Below are positions 43,217 to 50,598 of a stretch of DNA of 59,323 bases, in pieces. A program made the translations under genes and the position numbers. Under the pieces are notes generated by a model. That model saw nothing but the letters and a program-made list of their open reading frames with translations. It had not been told where the DNA came from and ran no database searches. The stretch comes from Dehalococcoidales bacterium (GTDB lineage: Bacteria; Chloroflexota; Dehalococcoidia; Dehalococcoidales; UBA2162). Positions within the stretch are counted from its first letter, which is position 1, and the number at the start of each line of letters is the position of its first letter. The stretch spans positions 1 to 59,323 of the forward strand of contig JAUYHA010000083.1 in NCBI GenBank assembly GCA_030690265.1. Direction: 5' to 3'.

Positions 43217-43666
43217 GTGGTGATAAAGACAATTGCTACCAACCGCAAGGCTTATCACAACTATCATCTACAGGACGGGGTGGAAGCCGGAATTGTCCTC
43301 ACCGGCACGGAGATTAAATCAATAAGAGCCGGCCGGGTTAGCTTGTCTGATGCCTATGTTAGACCCGAGAAAGAGGAACTCTGGCTCTTCAACGCTCATA
43401 TCGCCCGCTATGATGCCGGTAGCTATATGAGCCACGAGCCAATACGACCCCGAAAGCTCTTACTACATCGTAAAGAGATTGCTGCTCTTGCCAGCAAGGT
43501 GACAGAAAAGGGCTTAACTTTAATTCCCCTGAGAATATATCTTAAAGACAGCCTTGTCAAAGTTGAGGTGGCGTTAGCCAAAGGTAAGAAATTATATGAC
43601 AAGCGAGAGTCCATAGCCCGCCGCGATGCGGAGCGGGAGATGGAACGAGCTACAAAAAGACGCTAA
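43217..43666 (+). CDS. smpB: SsrA-binding protein SmpB
   Basis: This 149-residue RNA-binding protein brings tmRNA to stalled ribosomes. Motifs include RKAYHNYHLQDGVEAGIVLT, GTEIKSIRAGRVSLSDAYV and a basic tail (KRESIARRDAEREMERATKR). A GTG-GTG pair begins the frame at 43217. Its tmRNA partner lies 22 nt downstream, giving a compact rescue module; read-through transcription into ssrA is possible. Confidence 0.96.
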   Translation: MVIKTIATNRKAYHNYHLQDGVEAGIVLTGTEIKSIRAGRVSLSDAYVRPEKEELWLFNAHIARYDAGSYMSHEPIRPRKLLLHRKEIAALASKVTEKGLTLIPLRIYLKDSLVKVEVALAKGKKLYDKRESIARRDAEREMERATKRR

Positions 43667-43688
43667 AATTAAAGGAACTGAGAAAATG

Positions 43689-44042
43689 GGGGCGCGTGGA
43701 TTCGACAAGGGAGGTATGCTACAGGATTGCAAGCTGAGGTGCCGCTACCCTCACAAAACAAGTGGCAAAAAATAACTGGCAAAGAACCAGTATTAGTTGC
43801 TGCCTAATTAAATAGGCAACACATCCAACCTGACCTCACCTCAACGGGTCGGGATTGGGTGACGATTAGTTGAGGTGCCATCACCCGGATGTCAATAAGG
43901 GTGGCGAAAGAACAATTGACTGGCCTGGCTAAACTCGGTCAGCAGAGGCTAGCCAGGTAAGATAAAAGAGCTGACTAAGCTTGTAGTAGATTCTGGGTAG
44001 CTTCTCTTGGACGGGGAGTTCGACTCTCCCCCGCCTCCACCA
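43689..44042 (+). ncRNA. ssrA: transfer-messenger RNA (tmRNA)
   Basis: A 354-nt tmRNA. The tRNA-like ends are GGGGGCG (43689-43695) and CGCCTCC-A-CCA (44032-44042), with the T loop TTCGACT. CCA is encoded. The tag frame reads GGC AAA GAA CCA GTA TTA GTT GCT GCC TAA at 43778-43807, giving GKEPVLVAA. This aligns in length and pattern with the Dehalococcoides tag GERELVLAG. The exact resume codon is inferred. Several pseudoknot-like GC stretches (for example around 43835-43880) follow the tag. Confidence 0.93.
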
Positions 44043-44134
44043 TATCATAAAGTCAAAATCGCTTTTTCGCTAAAATCTAGACGGGGAGCTTGATTTTCAG
44101 GCTGACCGGTTCTCCGGTACAAAAGGAGATAATA

Positions 44135-44548
44135 CTGAAAGTTAACAAGATAGACCACATATCTATTGCAGTTAAAGACCTGCAAAAGGCTCGGAAGATA
44201 TGGGAGCCGATTTTGGGAAAGTCAAAACCTGATGATACCTATGTTGACAAGCAGGAGAAGATACGAGTAGCAAGGTACTGGCTGGGTGAGGTAGGGTTTG
44301 AATTAATGGAATCAACTCACCCGGAAGGAGAGGTGGCCAGGTTTGTGGAAAGACACGGTGAGGGCGTAATGATAATCAGCTTGAATGTGGATGATACTCG
44401 AGAGGCAATAGATGAATTGAAAGACAAGAACTACCCTTTCATTGGCGGTGTCAGAGCTTTCCGTGGTTGTGAATACACCTTCATTCATCCCAGGGCTGTA
44501 AGCGGAGTTTTACTTGAACTAATCGACTCTAAAGGTGCAAAAGAGTAA
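44135..44548 (+). CDS. VOC-family protein (methylmalonyl-CoA epimerase-like)
   Basis: This protein of about 137 residues has a glyoxalase/VOC fold. It resembles methylmalonyl-CoA epimerase at IDHISIAVKDLQKARKIWEP, ELMESTHPEGEVARFVERHG and FIHPRAVSGVLLELID. The His normally found in the GIHHIA motif is absent here (GEGVMIISL), so the epimerase activity is doubtful. The best ribosome site, AAAGGAGAT, is 4-6 nt before a CTG at 44135, so a rare CTG start is proposed. The nearest in-frame TTG, at 44090, has no ribosome site. Confidence 0.75.
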   Translation: MKVNKIDHISIAVKDLQKARKIWEPILGKSKPDDTYVDKQEKIRVARYWLGEVGFELMESTHPEGEVARFVERHGEGVMIISLNVDDTREAIDELKDKNYPFIGGVRAFRGCEYTFIHPRAVSGVLLELIDSKGAKE

Positions 44549-44596
44549 GAACCAGATACTCTTAATACATATTAGTTCATTTTTACTATAGAGGCC

Positions 44597-44706
44597 GTTT
44601 AGTAATGTCATTCTGAGGAGTGAGCTACAGGCGAACGACGAAGAATCTCAGAGATTCTTCCACTGAAGCAAGTCAGGGTCAGAATGGCAGGGAAATGTTA
44701 CTAAAC
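44597..44706. repeat. MITE-like repeat with GTTTAGTAA ends
   Basis: Terminal inverted repeats GTTTAGTAA (44597-44605) and TTACTAAAC (44698-44706) enclose a core from GTCATTCTGA to TCAGAATGGC. A 10-bp inner hairpin (GAAGAATCTC/GAGATTCTTC) is included. The left flank (TATAGAGGCCGTTTAGTAAT) matches the reverse complement of the right flank of the copy at 32304-32415. Confidence 0.8.
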
Positions 44707-44725
44707 AATCTTGTTTATTATATGA

Positions 44726-45517
44726 ATGAAAGTATCTCTAATTGATACCCATGCTCATCTGGATATGAGTGCCTTTGATAAAGACCGGACAGAGACAATC
44801 GCCAGGGCACTGGATTCCGGTGTAGGTATTATCACTGTAGGTACCGACCTGGAATCAAGTCGAAAAGCGATAGAAATAAGTGAAAGGTACCCAGGAATTT
44901 ACGCAGCCGCAGGCATTCATCCTCACGATGTAACCAAAATCGGCAAGGAAGATATTATTGAGCTGGGCGAAATTGCTAAGCATCCTCGTGTTGTCGCCAT
45001 TGGTGAGACAGGTCTGGACTTCTACAGGGACTATTCGCCAGGAAAGAAGCAGATAGAGGTTCTGAAATGGCAGCTTGAGCTGTCACTAAAATCGGAGCTC
45101 CCAATCATTATCCACTGCCGTAAAGCTGAAGAAGCTCTGTTGAAATTACTCCGCAGCTTTATGTCCGAACACAGCGATACTGACAAGCATCTTCGGGGAG
45201 TAATTCACTGTTTCAGCAGCGATAGCGATACCGCAAAGGAACTACTGGATACCGGTTTTTATCTTTCTTTTGGAGCTTACGTCGGCTATCCTGGCTCAGC
45301 AAGCTTACACACCGTTATCAAAAACGTTCCTGAAGGCAGATTACTGGTTGAAACTGACTGCCCGTTCCTTCCGCCACAAAGCTATCGCGGCAAACGCAAT
45401 GAACCGTCTTATTTACCTCTTACGGTAAAGGTGCTGGCTTCAATCAGGGGAGAACCGTACCAGGATATTGCTGATGCCACCACACAAAATGCTCAAAGGC
45501 TGTTCCGTTTAATTTGA
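44726..45517 (+). CDS. TatD-family metal-dependent hydrolase (DNase)
   Basis: This 263-residue TIM-barrel hydrolase has the metal site LIDTHAHLDMSAF near the N-terminus, Glu in VVAIGETGLDFYRDYSP, His in LPIIIHCRKAEEA, GVIHCFSSD, and Asp in LLVETDCPFLPP. Relatives are 3'-5' exonucleases or D-aminoacyl hydrolases; the substrate is not certain. An ATG at 44726 follows a repeat element, and no strong ribosome site is seen. It is monocistronic or linked to the tiny frame at 45531. Confidence 0.93.
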   Translation: MKVSLIDTHAHLDMSAFDKDRTETIARALDSGVGIITVGTDLESSRKAIEISERYPGIYAAAGIHPHDVTKIGKEDIIELGEIAKHPRVVAIGETGLDFYRDYSPGKKQIEVLKWQLELSLKSELPIIIHCRKAEEALLKLLRSFMSEHSDTDKHLRGVIHCFSSDSDTAKELLDTGFYLSFGAYVGYPGSASLHTVIKNVPEGRLLVETDCPFLPPQSYRGKRNEPSYLPLTVKVLASIRGEPYQDIADATTQNAQRLFRLI

Positions 45518-45530
45518 GGGAAAGCAAGAA

Positions 45531-45611
45531 ATGACACTAGCCCGGGAAATAGTTGAGCACGCTGGCTCTTTATTTGACGTTGTCGGTGTCAGCAGGCTGT
45601 CCGGCGGCTAA
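45531..45611 (+). CDS. possible 26-codon gene or gene remnant
   Basis: An ATG preceded by GAGGGAAAG encodes MTLAREIVEHAGSLFDVVGV and SRLSGG before TAA. The ribosome site and spacing look genuine, but the product matches nothing I know. It may be the surviving start of a deleted gene that once followed the TatD gene. Confidence 0.3.
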   Translation: MTLAREIVEHAGSLFDVVGVSRLSGG

Positions 45612-45667
45612 CCTGGCCGGTAATAGCCAGTAGTTTATTTTGTTGTCTGAGAAGCTGGGAGGTAAAA

Positions 45668-46837
45668 ATGAATCATCTTACCCGCCGGAAGGTGCTTGCT
45701 ACTCTGTTCATTACCTTTGCCATTCTCATCCTCATCTCAACAGGGCTTATCTGGTGGAATTTCAGAGCGGGTAGAGTAACCGACCTTCCTCCGGTGCCTT
45801 CGGTTACCGAGACGCCGGCTGCCGAACCACCAGCCGAAAACCAGACTCCGGCGGAAATCCCGCTGGCTTCTTCGCTAGCTCAAAATCTGGAAATTCCCTG
45901 GGCGCTTGATTTTCTGCCTGACGGCAGTATCGTGTTTACCGAGCGGCCAGGTAGAGTAAGACTCATTGATGCCCGGGAAGGCTTGTTATCCCGACCCTTA
46001 CTGACCATTGACGAAGTAGCTCACCGTGGTGAAGGAGGACTGCTGGGCATCGCCGTGCCTCCTGAATTTGCCGGCAATCACTTCATTTACCTGTATTACA
46101 CATATCAGGAAAACGAGAGCCTGGCTAACCGGGTGGTGAGGTTTAACTTTGAAAACAGCGCCCTGGTAAATGAGAAAGTAATCATTGACCATATTCCGGG
46201 TGCTTCAATACACAATGGCGGACGAATAAAGTTCGGGCCTGACGGGCTGCTCTATATCACCACCGGCGATGCTTCCGATGCTGACCTGGCTCAAGATAAA
46301 AATTCTCTGGCCGGGAAAATTCTCCGCCTAGAGGACGATGGCACCATTCCGCCGGATAACCCCTTCCCCGGCTCGCCGGTCTATTCCTTCGGACACCGCA
46401 ACCCACAGGGCATAGCCTGGGATGACCAGGGCAGGCTCTGGGCTACGGAACACGGCTCAAGCGCCACCGATGAATTGAACTTGATTGAACCGGGTAAGAA
46501 CTATGGCTGGCCAATTGTCCGCGGTGATGAGCAAACCGCCGGACTGGAAAGCCCGGTGATTCACAGCGACGGCGAGACCTGGGCACCATCCGGCCTTGCC
46601 TTTTTCAACGGGTCTCTCTTTTTTGCCGGCCTGCGCGGGCAAAGTTTGTACCAGGCAACCATAGGAAACCAGAAGGTGGCACTACAACGGCATCTGGATA
46701 GAAACTTTGGCCGCCTGCGGGATGTTGTTGTCGGGCCCGATAATATGCTCTATATCCTTACCAGCAACCGTGACGGTCGTGCCGTACCTACCAGTCAGGA
46801 CGACCGGATTCTCAGGATTAATCCTGGAAAACTCTGA
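45668..46837 (+). CDS. PQQ-type sugar dehydrogenase (GSDH family), membrane-anchored
   Basis: This 389-residue protein has an N-terminal membrane helix (LATLFITFAILILISTGLIW) and a Pro/Glu-rich linker (residues 40-65). A six-bladed propeller follows, like soluble aldose and sorbosone dehydrogenases. Conserved segments include NLEIPWALDFLPDGSIVFTE, EGGLLGIAV, HNGGRIKFGPDGLLYITTGD, GHRNPQGIAW and EPGKNYGWP. Such enzymes oxidise sugars using PQQ. No PQQ genes are in the window, so the cofactor and reaction are open. Its end overlaps the convergent Lit-like gene by 20 nt. Confidence 0.88.
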   Translation: MNHLTRRKVLATLFITFAILILISTGLIWWNFRAGRVTDLPPVPSVTETPAAEPPAENQTPAEIPLASSLAQNLEIPWALDFLPDGSIVFTERPGRVRLIDAREGLLSRPLLTIDEVAHRGEGGLLGIAVPPEFAGNHFIYLYYTYQENESLANRVVRFNFENSALVNEKVIIDHIPGASIHNGGRIKFGPDGLLYITTGDASDADLAQDKNSLAGKILRLEDDGTIPPDNPFPGSPVYSFGHRNPQGIAWDDQGRLWATEHGSSATDELNLIEPGKNYGWPIVRGDEQTAGLESPVIHSDGETWAPSGLAFFNGSLFFAGLRGQSLYQATIGNQKVALQRHLDRNFGRLRDVVVGPDNMLYILTSNRDGRAVPTSQDDRILRINPGKL

Positions 46838-47510
46838 GCCTTGCCAGATAGCCCCAGGCCACCCCGCCCAGGACCACTGCCATACCGGCCGTTCCCAGGG
46901 CACAAAACAGGGCGGCATCATACCAGAAACCCTGCGGGAAGAGCATTATCAGATAGTCCCTGCTCGGGTCAAGCTGCCAGAAGTCATTAGCAAAGCTAAT
47001 TAGATGAAACTGGAGAAACAGCCGGTCAAAGTTGAGCAACATGCTCAATCCTAAAGCCAGCATAATAGCCAGCGTGATGCCACTCCCTTCAACCACCCCC
47101 AGAGCCAGCCGCCGCCGGTATCTCCCTTTCCGCCAGAAGAGGCAAACCCCGCTATAACCCAGAGTGTAAATCAGCGTCCCGAGCAGCAGCCTGTAATCGA
47201 GCCAGACCAGTCCCTTGACATCTTTAAGGTGGCTGACCTCACGCTGATTAAACAAAGCAAATGGCTTGCCATCTTTCATCACAGTAACATCTATATGCTC
47301 TTCGCCTGAGTTAAAATAGCTGATTAACCCTGCAGCTACCTTCTCCAACTCCGAATCAGCCAGGCCGGTTACGCTGCCGACATCATATTTCTGAAAGCCG
47401 TAGCGGTAAAGCCAGGCACTGTTGAACGCCGTGCTGATAGCTGCCGTTAGAAGCAGCACCGGCAGAGAAAGGACAAAGAGCCATTTAGCAATAATAGAGA
47501 GAATTTTCAA
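46818..47510 (-). CDS. TIGR01906/DUF1461 membrane protein (Lit-like lipoprotein transacylase)
   Basis: This 230-residue integral membrane protein has four helices and one large extracytoplasmic loop (residues 35-105). The loop carries the family motif REVSHLKDVKGL with His94. Lit proteins of this family, known from Enterococcus and Bacillus, move an acyl chain within the N-terminal Cys of lipoproteins to make the lyso form. That activity here is inferred from family membership. The TTG start is uncertain. It is convergent with the sugar dehydrogenase gene. Confidence 0.8.
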   Translation of the reverse strand: MKILSIIAKWLFVLSLPVLLLTAAISTAFNSAWLYRYGFQKYDVGSVTGLADSELEKVAAGLISYFNSGEEHIDVTVMKDGKPFALFNQREVSHLKDVKGLVWLDYRLLLGTLIYTLGYSGVCLFWRKGRYRRRLALGVVEGSGITLAIMLALGLSMLLNFDRLFLQFHLISFANDFWQLDPSRDYLIMLFPQGFWYDAALFCALGTAGMAVVLGGVAWGYLARLRVFQD

Positions 47511-47547
47511 ATTTCAGCCATCAGAGATTATTTATGAATATCTCCAT

Positions 47548-47645
47548 GTCATTGCGAGGAGGCATAAGCCTCCGTGGCAATCTCTACAGATTAATCCATA
47601 TAGATTGCCACGTCGTCCTTCCTTTGAAGGACTCCTCGCAATGAC
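47548..47645. repeat. MITE-like repeat (GTCATTGCGAG family)
   Basis: Perfect inverted ends GTCATTGCGAGGAG and CTCCTCGCAATGAC. Inner arms GGCAATCT and AGATTGCC are also inverted. The right half is almost identical to that of the copy at 1176-1296. Confidence 0.82.
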
Positions 47646-47698
47646 ATTAGGAAACCAACTTATCTCTCTGAGGAATTTTACACTCCCGGGGAGAAAAA

Positions 47699-47707
47699 TG
47701 CTAAAAT
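47699..47707 (+). promoter_or_regulatory. extended -10 promoter of the Smr-domain gene (possibly leaderless)
   Basis: TGC-TAAAAT forms an extended -10. A TTTACA lies 19 nt further upstream (47677-47682). The predicted start falls on or beside the GTG at 47714, with no room for a ribosome site. Confidence 0.5.
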
Positions 47708-47713
47708 GCTGCT

Positions 47714-47962
47714 GTGATAAATGAAGTGCGCCTCCGGCATTTAACTGTTGACGAGGCTCTGGAAAAACTGGACCAGTACCTTCATGATGCTTTTGTAGCC
47801 GGCCTGTACCAGGTGAAAGTAATCCATGGCAAAGGGACAGGAACTTTACGCCAGGTAGTCCGTGCAGAGCTGGCGAAACATCCTCTGGTAAAGTCATACC
47901 GTCCCGGCAAGTACGGAGAAGGAGAAGCCGGGGTCACTGTCGTTGAGCTAGCCTCAAAGTGA
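47714..47962 (+). CDS. stand-alone Smr-domain protein
   Basis: This 82-residue protein consists only of an Smr domain, as found at the end of MutS2. Marks are VRLRHLTVDEALEKLDQYLH and the nuclease motif VIHGKGTGTLRQVV, with HGKGTG at about 38-43. Smr domains nick branched DNA or cleave RNA at stalled ribosomes. It lies close to the tmRNA/SmpB genes, so a role in ribosome rescue is conceivable but not shown. No MutS2 core is encoded upstream. Confidence 0.85.
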   Translation: MINEVRLRHLTVDEALEKLDQYLHDAFVAGLYQVKVIHGKGTGTLRQVVRAELAKHPLVKSYRPGKYGEGEAGVTVVELASK

Positions 47963-48017
47963 CTGAGGTCTGAGTCCGCAAGCGAGAATACGGCTCTAGA
48001 GGGAAGGAGGTTCCTGA

Positions 48018-48278
48018 TTAACTATCCTGAATGCCCAGGTCTTTAACATAATCAACGGCATCCTGAATAGTTAATATCTTCTCGGCATCTTCATCTGGTA
48101 TCTCTACTTTTTTGGAGGAATCGCTAAATTCCTTCTCCAGAGACATTATCAATTCCACCAAATCCAGAGAATCAGCCCCCAAATCTTCAACAAAATTAGC
48201 TGAAGGGACCACCTCCTTGTCCTCCACACTCAACTGGTCAATAACTATCTTTTTTACCCGCTCAAAAACGGTTGACAT
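48018..48278 (-). CDS. acpP: acyl carrier protein
   Basis: This 86-residue acidic carrier holds growing acyl chains in fatty-acid synthesis. The phosphopantetheine Ser is in [15 protein letters not shown]. The helical pattern and length are typical, with a short C-terminal extension. It is the last gene of the nusB-acpP unit and follows nusB by 6 nt, on the same strand as fabK-fabD-fabG. Confidence 0.97.
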   Translation of the reverse strand: MSTVFERVKKIVIDQLSVEDKEVVPSANFVEDLGADSLDLVELIMSLEKEFSDSSKKVEIPDEDAEKILTIQDAVDYVKDLGIQDS

Positions 48279-48284
48279 TTTCCC

Positions 48285-48710
48285 TCACTTAGAACTTAAC
48301 TGGCTGTCGGCCAGAGCACTGACCGAGCCTAAAACTCCGTTAACGAACTTGGAAGAGCTTTCAGCTCCAAAAGTTTTAGCCAGCTCAATGGCTTCATTGA
48401 TGGCTACCTTAACGGGCACTTTATTATCAAATAAAATCTCGAAAATTGCAAGCCTCAGAATATCTTTATCAATTACCGGTATCTGCTCAATGGGCCAGGC
48501 GGGAGCGAATTTTTGAATATTCCAGTCAATCTTATCTTTATTCTGGATAACCCCCGTTACCAGATTACGAGCGAAGCTGGCATTACCTTCAGATAATCTT
48601 TCCTCTGATAGAAGGCGACCTAACACCTCCTCCAGCCTGTGTTTGGTAAAAGCAACCTCATACAGCACCTTAAGGGCAATCTCTCTAGCCTTTCGCCTCC
48701 CCCCTACCAT
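48285..48710 (-). CDS. nusB: transcription antitermination factor NusB
   Basis: This 141-residue all-helical RNA-binding protein works with NusA, NusE (S10) and NusG on rRNA operons. Typical are the N-terminal [15 protein letters not shown] and the C-terminal [20 protein letters not shown], then [12 protein letters not shown]. It has its own promoter (48741-48770) and is 6 nt upstream of acpP. Confidence 0.93.
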   Translation of the reverse strand: MVGGRRKAREIALKVLYEVAFTKHRLEEVLGRLLSEERLSEGNASFARNLVTGVIQNKDKIDWNIQKFAPAWPIEQIPVIDKDILRLAIFEILFDNKVPVKVAINEAIELAKTFGAESSSKFVNGVLGSVSALADSQLSSK

Positions 48711-48740
48711 GAATTGTCCCCTTCCAAAGCCAGCCTCGGT

Positions 48741-48770
48741 ATTATAACACCTGCCTATTTTCTAAATCAA
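48741..48770 (-). promoter_or_regulatory. promoter of nusB-acpP
   Basis: On the minus strand TTGATT (48765-48770), 18 nt, TATAAT (48741-48746) preceded by TGT as an extended -10. The predicted start lies about 25 nt before the nusB ATG. Confidence 0.62.
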
Positions 48771-48817
48771 GTTTAGCAAAGGAAAAAGGCAGGGTCAATC
48801 TTAAGAAGCTGCCTTTA

Positions 48818-49564
48818 TCAAAGTCCTCCCATACCGCCATCGACATTCAACACGTGCCCGGTAATATATCGGGCTTCTTCAGAAGCCAGGAAAGCAACTG
48901 CGTTAGCCACATCCTGAGGGGTGCCGAGAGAACCAACGGGAATTCGTTTCTGAATCTCCTGTATCCAGTCTTCTTTCAGTCCCTGTGTCATCTGAGTACT
49001 AATAAAGCCCGGAGCGATAGCATTTACCGTTATCCCCCGGGAGCCTACCTCCTTGGCAATTGATTTAGTAAAGCCGATAATAGCTGCTTTAGCCGAGGCG
49101 TAGTTGGATTGTCCGGCATTGCCCACCACGCCGACTATACTGCTGATGCTGACGATTCTGCCCCAGCGCTGTTTAATCATATGATTTAATACCGCCCGGG
49201 TACACAGGAAAACACTCTTCAGGTTAACACTCATTACTTTATCCCAGTCTTCATCCGACATCCGCATTAAAAGATGGTCGCGGGTAATGCCGGCATTATT
49301 GACCAGTATATCCACTTTGCCAAACGCAGCTACCGTTTCTTCCACCATCCTTTCCACATCTGAAGACGAGCTGACATCAGCCAGAACCACCATACTCTGT
49401 CCCTTCATTGCCCTGATTTCCTCAACCACGCTCTCAGCAGGCGAAGCATCACCGATGTCATTGATGACAACCGTTGCCCCAAGCCCGGCCAGTTTCAGGG
49501 CAATAGCCCGCCCGATACCCCGCCCGCTTCCGGTAACTATAGCTACTCTACCTGAAAGGTCCAT
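48818..49564 (-). CDS. fabG: 3-oxoacyl-[acyl-carrier-protein] reductase
   Basis: This 248-residue NADPH-dependent SDR reduces 3-oxoacyl-ACP in each elongation round. The cofactor loop is TGSGRGIGRAIAL, NNAGITRDHLLMRM follows, and the catalytic Ser and Tyr/Lys are in SISSIVG and YASAKAA. The ATG at 49564 is chosen because AAGGAG lies 7 nt upstream. It is separated from fabD by 92 nt containing a small palindrome. Confidence 0.95.
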   Translation of the reverse strand: MDLSGRVAIVTGSGRGIGRAIALKLAGLGATVVINDIGDASPAESVVEEIRAMKGQSMVVLADVSSSSDVERMVEETVAAFGKVDILVNNAGITRDHLLMRMSDEDWDKVMSVNLKSVFLCTRAVLNHMIKQRWGRIVSISSIVGVVGNAGQSNYASAKAAIIGFTKSIAKEVGSRGITVNAIAPGFISTQMTQGLKEDWIQEIQKRIPVGSLGTPQDVANAVAFLASEEARYITGHVLNVDGGMGGL

Positions 49565-49621
49565 AATCACTCTCCTTCCAGCACCTATCTACCTCACCCC
49601 CGTCAGAAAACGTTAAGGTTA

Positions 49622-49637
49622 TCATTCTGAAGAATGA
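49622..49637. repeat. minimal TCATTCT/AGAATGA palindrome
   Basis: A 16-nt palindrome between fabD and fabG, TCATTCT-GA-AGAATGA, matches the ends of the GTCATTC repeat family. It may be a decayed solo end. Confidence 0.45.
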
Positions 49638-49656
49638 CACTTTCGGACAGCCTCGG

Positions 49657-50598
49657 TCAGGGGGATGGGTTACCTAAATTTTTGATGCTCTCGACAGAGC
49701 CGAAGTTCCGGGTTTCGGCAGCCCGGTTTATCCGTTTAATCAGACCGCTGAGCACCTTGCCGGGGCCTATTTCAATAAAGGCGGAGGCACCAGCGTTTAT
49801 CATATACTCAACCGAGCGCTGCCACTGAACACCGCTGGTCAATTGTTTGACAAGTTCCGTTTTCACTTCTTCAGCAGTGGTCAGGGGTAACGCCGTTACA
49901 TTGGCAATAACCGGTATGGACGGGCGCTGAAAGTTGAGCCTTCCGATAATTTCAGAGAGTCCTTCCCTGGCTGTTTGCATTAAAGATGAATGGAAGGCGC
50001 CGCTAACCTCCAGGGGGATAAGGCGGCTGGCTCCCCTGGCTTGAGCTAACTCCGCAGCCTTAGACAGATTAAGCATTGCCCCGCTGATTACCAGCTGCCC
50101 GGGGCAGTTAATGTTGGCGATACAGGTACCAGTTTTATTACAGACATCGGCCAGCAAAATTTCCTCAAGCCCGATTACAGCCACCATGCCTCCGGGCTCC
50201 TGCAGTCCGGCTTGATGCATCAAACGCCCTCTTTCCCGGGCCAGAAAAACGGCGTCAGCAAAGTCAAGAACACCGCTGGCGGCCAGTGCCGTATATTCAC
50301 CCAGGCTATGCCCGGCAACAAAGGCCGGCTCCGGCAAGCTGCTTTCAGCTATCTCATGGATAGCCATTAGGCAGGCATAGCTGACCGTCAATATGGCTGG
50401 CTGGGCATTGATAGTCAGGCGAAGCTCAGTCTCCGGGCCTTCAAAGCACAACCGGCTCAGCGCTAGTCCCAGTACCTGGTCAGCCTGCTCAAAAACGGCT
50501 TTGGCTGAGGCAAAGCTATCATAAAGGTCGCGCCCCATACCCACCCATTGAGCACCCTGCCCCGGAAAGACATGGGCTACCTTTGCTGGTCTAGTCAT
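49657..50598 (-). CDS. fabD: malonyl-CoA--ACP transacylase
   Basis: This 313-residue enzyme loads malonyl groups onto ACP. The active Ser is in VAGHSLGEYTALAAS, His in VSGAFHSSLM, and it opens HVFPGQGAQWVGMG. Length is normal. It overlaps the end of fabK by 8 nt, so the two are coupled. Confidence 0.96.
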   Translation of the reverse strand: MTRPAKVAHVFPGQGAQWVGMGRDLYDSFASAKAVFEQADQVLGLALSRLCFEGPETELRLTINAQPAILTVSYACLMAIHEIAESSLPEPAFVAGHSLGEYTALAASGVLDFADAVFLARERGRLMHQAGLQEPGGMVAVIGLEEILLADVCNKTGTCIANINCPGQLVISGAMLNLSKAAELAQARGASRLIPLEVSGAFHSSLMQTAREGLSEIIGRLNFQRPSIPVIANVTALPLTTAEEVKTELVKQLTSGVQWQRSVEYMINAGASAFIEIGPGKVLSGLIKRINRAAETRNFGSVESIKNLGNPSP

